In this document: one piece after another, positions 60,680 to 64,000 of the stretch | Layout of the letters: each line of letters begins with the position of its first letter | Numbering within the stretch: the first letter of the stretch is position 1 | Assembly: GCA_044355095.1 (NCBI GenBank) | Contig: JBIKYT010000004.1 | Location: forward strand, 1 to 64,000 | Reading direction: 5' to 3' | DNA length: 64,000 bases | Source of the DNA: Casp-actino8 sp044355095 | GTDB lineage: Bacteria > Actinomycetota > Acidimicrobiia > Acidimicrobiales > Ilumatobacteraceae | Position numbers and translations under genes: made by a program | Notes under the pieces: model-generated | Databases searched by the model: none | The model's input: the letters and a program-made list of their open reading frames with translations, nothing else | Told to the model about the DNA's origin: nothing

Positions 60680-61582
60680 ATGGATTCACGCGAACTCTCC
60701 ACAAAAGCCCGCTCACTAGGTGGCGCACTTGAACCAATTATTGGGCAGGTCTACTTTTCACCTGAATGTCACGCCAACTATGTGGCTCTCGGATTCCAAC
60801 CAAGTCCTGGCGACATGAATGGAGTTGCACTTCCCGAAGGAGTCGCCTACTTCACGAGTCGCGGTTCATTGATGGGCCAAGTATCCGGCGAAGTGGTTGC
60901 GGCAGCATTCGCAGTTTTCAATCCACTCGTCGTCGTCCCAGCAGTCACTGCTGGTTGGCAGATCACCGACGCGACAACAATTTGTGCAGCGCGGCGCAAC
61001 GGCGCAATTGGTCAACTTGAACGAATCCTTGGCGCGAAACCCGGTGGGGTCAATAAGGCTCGTCAAATACTCGAACGTGCAGTTGCAGTACTTCGTCCCG
61101 AAGGACGTCCACTATTCGCTGGCGCCCTGCACCAATCAATTCCCGAAACCGATCTTGGTGCGGTGTGGCACTTTGGCGACATGTTGCGTGAATACCGCGG
61201 CGACTCACATACAGCCGCTTGGATTTCTGCTGGTCTTGATGCAACCGAAATTGGTTTGATGACCGAACTCTTTTGGGGTCTCCCCCTCAAGTCGTACAGC
61301 CGTACCCGAGCCTGGAGCGAAGATGACTACACCGCCGCTATTGATCGTCTTGAATCGCGTGGCCTCATCGCTGAGGGCGCTTTCACCGACAAAGGACGAC
61401 AACTACGCGAACAAGTTGAAATCAATACCGATGAGCAAATGCGTCAGGTCATCAGCGCAATCGGCGAAAACTTCGACCTGCTCATCGCCATGCTCGAACC
61501 GTGGTCACAGTTCGTTCGAAACTTTAAGGGTTACCCCGGTTCGGGACCTCATGAACTTGCCGAGGCCGCAAGCCGTCGCTAA
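60680..61582 (+). CDS. SCO6745 family protein
   Basis: 300 residues. Seen: ALEPIIGQVYFSPECHANYVALGF, YFTSRGSLMGQVSGEVVAAAFAVFNP, LPLKSYSRTRAWSEDDYTAAIDRLESRGLI, then FTDKGRQLREQVEINTDEQ. The last part resembles a MarR-like winged helix, the first is a conserved helical domain. Actinobacteria often carry several copies; function is not established. It is directly before the amidohydrolase gene, 26 bases away, suggesting one transcript. Confidence 0.83.
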   Translation: MDSRELSTKARSLGGALEPIIGQVYFSPECHANYVALGFQPSPGDMNGVALPEGVAYFTSRGSLMGQVSGEVVAAAFAVFNPLVVVPAVTAGWQITDATTICAARRNGAIGQLERILGAKPGGVNKARQILERAVAVLRPEGRPLFAGALHQSIPETDLGAVWHFGDMLREYRGDSHTAAWISAGLDATEIGLMTELFWGLPLKSYSRTRAWSEDDYTAAIDRLESRGLIAEGAFTDKGRQLREQVEINTDEQMRQVISAIGENFDLLIAMLEPWSQFVRNFKGYPGSGPHELAEAASRR

Positions 61583-61608
61583 GACTTGCAAGCGGTAAGA
61601 ATGTTGCA

Positions 61609-62934
61609 ATGATCGATATTGCAATCATTAACGGCGCAGTATTACCAATGGCGGGTCAACCCGTTATCAATAATGGCGTCATTGCCATTACGGGCAACTC
61701 GATAAGCGCAGTGGGAACAGCACAAGACATTGATGTTTCTAGCGCCAAGAAAGTGATTGACGCTCGCAACTGTGCGGTCATGCCGGGATTCTGCAACAGT
61801 CATACTCACATCGCGTCGAACTTATTGCTGCGCGGACTTCTTGAAGACGTTCTGCTTTTTGAATGGCTCCAGACCATGTGGAAGCTCAAGCAAAACTTTG
61901 ACGAAGAAACGCTTTATTGGGCAAGCATGTGTGGCCTTGTTGAAATGGCACGATCGGGAATCACTTCATTCAACGAACATTTCGATGCGTACGCAGTTGA
62001 ACCTCAAATTGAAGCCCTCAAAGAGATCCCCCTGCGCGCAACACTCGGATACGGATTTGCCGATCGCGGCCTCTACGCCTCAATCACCGACTACTCGTGG
62101 AAGACCATTAACAATTTCGGCAATCTTGCCGCACAACATCACAAGACTCGCGATGACCTTTTGCGCATCGCATTGTCACCGCACGCGGTCTATTCATGTG
62201 GCGAAAAAATGTGGCGACTCGTTCGCGAAGTTGCTGACGCACACCAAGTGCCGATTCACACTCATTTGTCCGAAGGTATGCAAGAAGTGAACTACTGCCT
62301 AGACAACTACGGCCTGCGCCCAGTGCAATGGTTGCACTCGCTTGGTTTCCTCGGACCAGATGTCACCGCCGGACATTGTTCGCAACTCGATGCAACAGAC
62401 ATCAAGTTGTTGGCTGAAACTGGCACAAAGATTGGTCACTGCCCCGTCTGTAACGCGAAGTTAGGTTCGGGCACGATGCCCCTTCGCCAAGTTCGCGAAG
62501 CCGGGATCACAGTGGGTCTGGCAACCGATGGACCAGCAAGCCATAACGCCAGTGACATGTTCCAAGAAATGAAATTTGCTGGGCTCATTCACAAGACCAA
62601 CACAGGCGATGTTGAATTCTTAAAGATCAACGAACTCCTTGAAATGTCGACGTATCAAGGTGCCCTCGCCATGAACCGTCCAGATACTGGTCGACTTGAA
62701 GTTGGCGCCAAGGCCGATGTCATCGTGATCAACCTTGATACCGCTCATGCCCAGCCGGTTTATGACCCGATGTCTGCGCTCGTCTATTCAACCCGCGCCG
62801 ACGATGTGCGCCACACCATCGTGAATGGCCAGTTCATCATGGAAAACGGGCGTGTGCTCGGGGTTGATGAAGATCTGATCCGAGCGAAATTCCACGAAAA
62901 GGCCCATGCCCTCAAAGTTCGCAGTCTCGGCTAG
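61609..62934 (+). CDS. TRZ/ATZ-type amidohydrolase (SAH/MTA deaminase-like)
   Basis: 441 residues. Metal-dependent amidohydrolase: metal pair in FCNSHTHIASNLLLRG, VPIHTHLSEGMQEV, GHCSQLDATD, and the Asp in GLATDGPASHNASDMF; composite C-terminal beta sandwich GRLEVGAKADVIVINLD. Overall like S-adenosylhomocysteine/methylthioadenosine deaminase and chlorohydrolase-type enzymes that remove amino groups from purine or triazine rings. Substrate not assigned. Confidence 0.9.
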   Translation: MIDIAIINGAVLPMAGQPVINNGVIAITGNSISAVGTAQDIDVSSAKKVIDARNCAVMPGFCNSHTHIASNLLLRGLLEDVLLFEWLQTMWKLKQNFDEETLYWASMCGLVEMARSGITSFNEHFDAYAVEPQIEALKEIPLRATLGYGFADRGLYASITDYSWKTINNFGNLAAQHHKTRDDLLRIALSPHAVYSCGEKMWRLVREVADAHQVPIHTHLSEGMQEVNYCLDNYGLRPVQWLHSLGFLGPDVTAGHCSQLDATDIKLLAETGTKIGHCPVCNAKLGSGTMPLRQVREAGITVGLATDGPASHNASDMFQEMKFAGLIHKTNTGDVEFLKINELLEMSTYQGALAMNRPDTGRLEVGAKADVIVINLDTAHAQPVYDPMSALVYSTRADDVRHTIVNGQFIMENGRVLGVDEDLIRAKFHEKAHALKVRSLG

Positions 62935-62984
62935 AGAGAGGCCCCAACCACGCTTTCGTGCGGCGTGAGTGACATACTGACGAC

Positions 62985-64000
62985 ATGATCTTGACTGAAC
63001 TCCGCGCTACCGCCGATGAGTTCGCACGGGCAACCGACTGGCAACCAAAGCCAGAAGGGCTGTGTCGCGGCGAAGTATGTGTTCCAGCACCAGGTGCGTT
63101 ATCTCCCGACGGCATGATTGACATTGCAATCGCCGCACAGAAATTAGGTATGCCACTTGTCCACGACACCGATCACGGAGTCTGGGCACTTGGTTCAGCA
63201 ACACTCTCCGGCAAGTCGCTCAGTACCGCAGTTGCCGCCGACCCCGAGTTGAAGACTTTCAACGGCGAGTCATTCAAGTTGTCGTCATTGCGTGGCAAGA
63301 AAGTTGTTCTGGTTGCCTGGTCTAGTTATTGAGGCTGCCGCTCTAGCTTGCCCGGGTGGCAAGCACTTCACAATGAAATCGAAAGCCTCGGAGCAACTGT
63401 CGTTACCGTTGCACTTGATATTGATCCTGCATTAGCGAAGCCTTGGAATGACCTTGTCAATCCAACGCATCCAAGTTTGGTTGACACGCTGCATATCACC
63501 AATTCGCTATTCGGCTTTACCAATATCCCGATGGCCGCATGGATTGACGAAGACGGCGTGTTGGTTCGGCCAGCCGAAGGCGCATCAATTGAACGTAGTC
63601 CATTACGTGACATGGAAATTCCCGAAGGTCTTCCCGAACAGCTGAGCAAAATGATGCACGCAGTTAAAGCTATTCCCGATGATGCCGAGGCCTACCGTGA
63701 AGCAATTTTGGATTGGGTCCGCAATGGATCTTCATCACAATTTGCCCTCACTCCCGACGAAGTTATCGCCCGAAGTCAGCCGCGCTCCGACAATGAAGCG
63801 CGAGCAACTGCATGTTTCGAACTTGGTGAGTACTTTCACCGCCAAAACAATTCAGATGCCGCAGTGCAGTGGTGGAAAGAGGCTCACCGCCTTCATCCGC
63901 AGAACTTGACCTACAAACGCCAAGCCTGGACTTTGGTAACAACTCCAGTTGGCGCCACCGAGTACGACCTCATGCAGGGTCCGAACGAGGTGTACGACAG
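62985..64000 (+). CDS. Redoxin/thioredoxin-fold selenoprotein with UGC active site, 3' end outside the window
   Basis: Starts at the ATG at 62985. The frame meets TGA at 63330-63332 and then stays open for ~222 codons to the edge. The stop falls in the thioredoxin-like active site: VVLVAWSSY-(TGA)-GCRSSLPGWQALHNEI, where relatives have Cys (WxxxCGCR). Later features of the same fold continue in the same frame: VVTVALDIDP and cis-Pro region FGFTNIPMAAWIDEDG, and a C-terminal TPR-like helix pair (ATACFELGEYFHRQ, AVQWWKEAHRLHP). A SECIS-like hairpin begins 13 bases after the TGA (63346-63364). So the TGA most likely encodes selenocysteine, giving a UGC motif. A nonsense mutation is possible but the intact reading frame beyond argues against it. 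Confidence 0.88.
63346..63364 (+). promoter_or_regulatory. Bacterial SECIS-like hairpin downstream of in-frame UGA
   Basis: A 7-bp stem GCTTGCC / GGCAAGC with loop CGGGT. The loop begins 20 bases after the TGA (63330-63332) and has a G in its first two positions, which meets the known form of bacterial SECIS elements for SelB: short stem, small loop with G, 16-37 bases from UGA. It is coding sequence as well (SLPGWQ). Confidence 0.82.

Noticed and set aside
63330..63332. TGA as a simple nonsense mutation making the redoxin gene a pseudogene
   Set aside because: The frame stays open for ~222 codons with conserved fold features, the stop is exactly at the redox residue, and a SECIS-like hairpin follows. 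A sequencing error or mutation would not be expected to bring the hairpin.

Overview
The window looks like chromosome from a moderate-GC, streamlined actinobacterium, most plausibly an aquatic member of the Acidimicrobiia (Ilumatobacter-like). This rests on gene content read from the sequence: a WhiB iron-sulfur regulator, DivIVA, a UPF0182 membrane protein, a PdtaS-type kinase, DUF3107 and DUF3090, a mycothiol-dependent-isomerase-like protein, a mycofactocin locus with nicotinoprotein alcohol dehydrogenases, and frequent GTG starts. No phage, insertion sequence, CRISPR array or rRNA was seen. The coding density is high: no gap exceeds about 240 bases, and five convergent gene pairs overlap at their 3' ends.

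Layout. 1-9 kb: end of a proton-pumping pyrophosphatase, DedA, SCP2, MFS, cysS, valS, an LCP cell-wall ligase and a VapBC module. 9.5-18.6 kb is the redox heart: a leftward row of two NDMA-type alcohol dehydrogenases, a MoxR ATPase and a VWA protein, divergent from mftA-mftB-mftC (the 46-residue precursor ends in IDGMCGVY), followed by an OYE-type flavin oxidoreductase. The usual mftD, mftE and mftF are not in the window. 18.6-28.5 kb: a DNA methyltransferase, plsY, an esterase, a four-gene actinobacterial operon of poorly known function, etfAB, a lipid-kinase-like protein and a phosphodiesterase. 28.5-36.5 kb: whiB behind three 17-bp repeats, a PdtaS-like kinase, DUF3107, a SufR-like regulator divergent from the Fe-S carrier ApbC/Mrp, an rRNA methylase, a lipoprotein esterase, a 38-bp tandem repeat, an initiator tRNA and an MTA/SAH nucleosidase. 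36.5-44 kb: envelope and division genes, including UPF0182, a DivIVA protein whose C-terminus resembles phage Mu F-like head proteins, a PDZ-Lon protease and a HEAT-repeat protein. 44-50 kb: a PIN toxin module, GDT1, and a divergent sugar-acid (fucose-type) catabolic cluster. 50-57 kb: ArsI/CadI, an HD protein, modABC with a PadR regulator, pirin, MFS and another PIN module. 57-64 kb: a Baeyer-Villiger-type monooxygenase, small enzymes, an amidohydrolase and, at the right edge, a redoxin-fold gene interrupted by an in-frame TGA in its active site and followed at once by a SECIS-like hairpin, that is, a probable selenoprotein.

Regulation visible in the sequence: several promoters have the -10 hexamer exactly six bases before the start codon (leaderless mRNAs), and the three toxin-antitoxin modules plus modABC carry clear palindromic operators in these promoters. 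Functionally the region combines cofactor-based alcohol oxidation (mycofactocin, nicotinoprotein ADHs, OYE, and possibly ETF), Fe-S homeostasis, sugar-acid use, and molybdate uptake.
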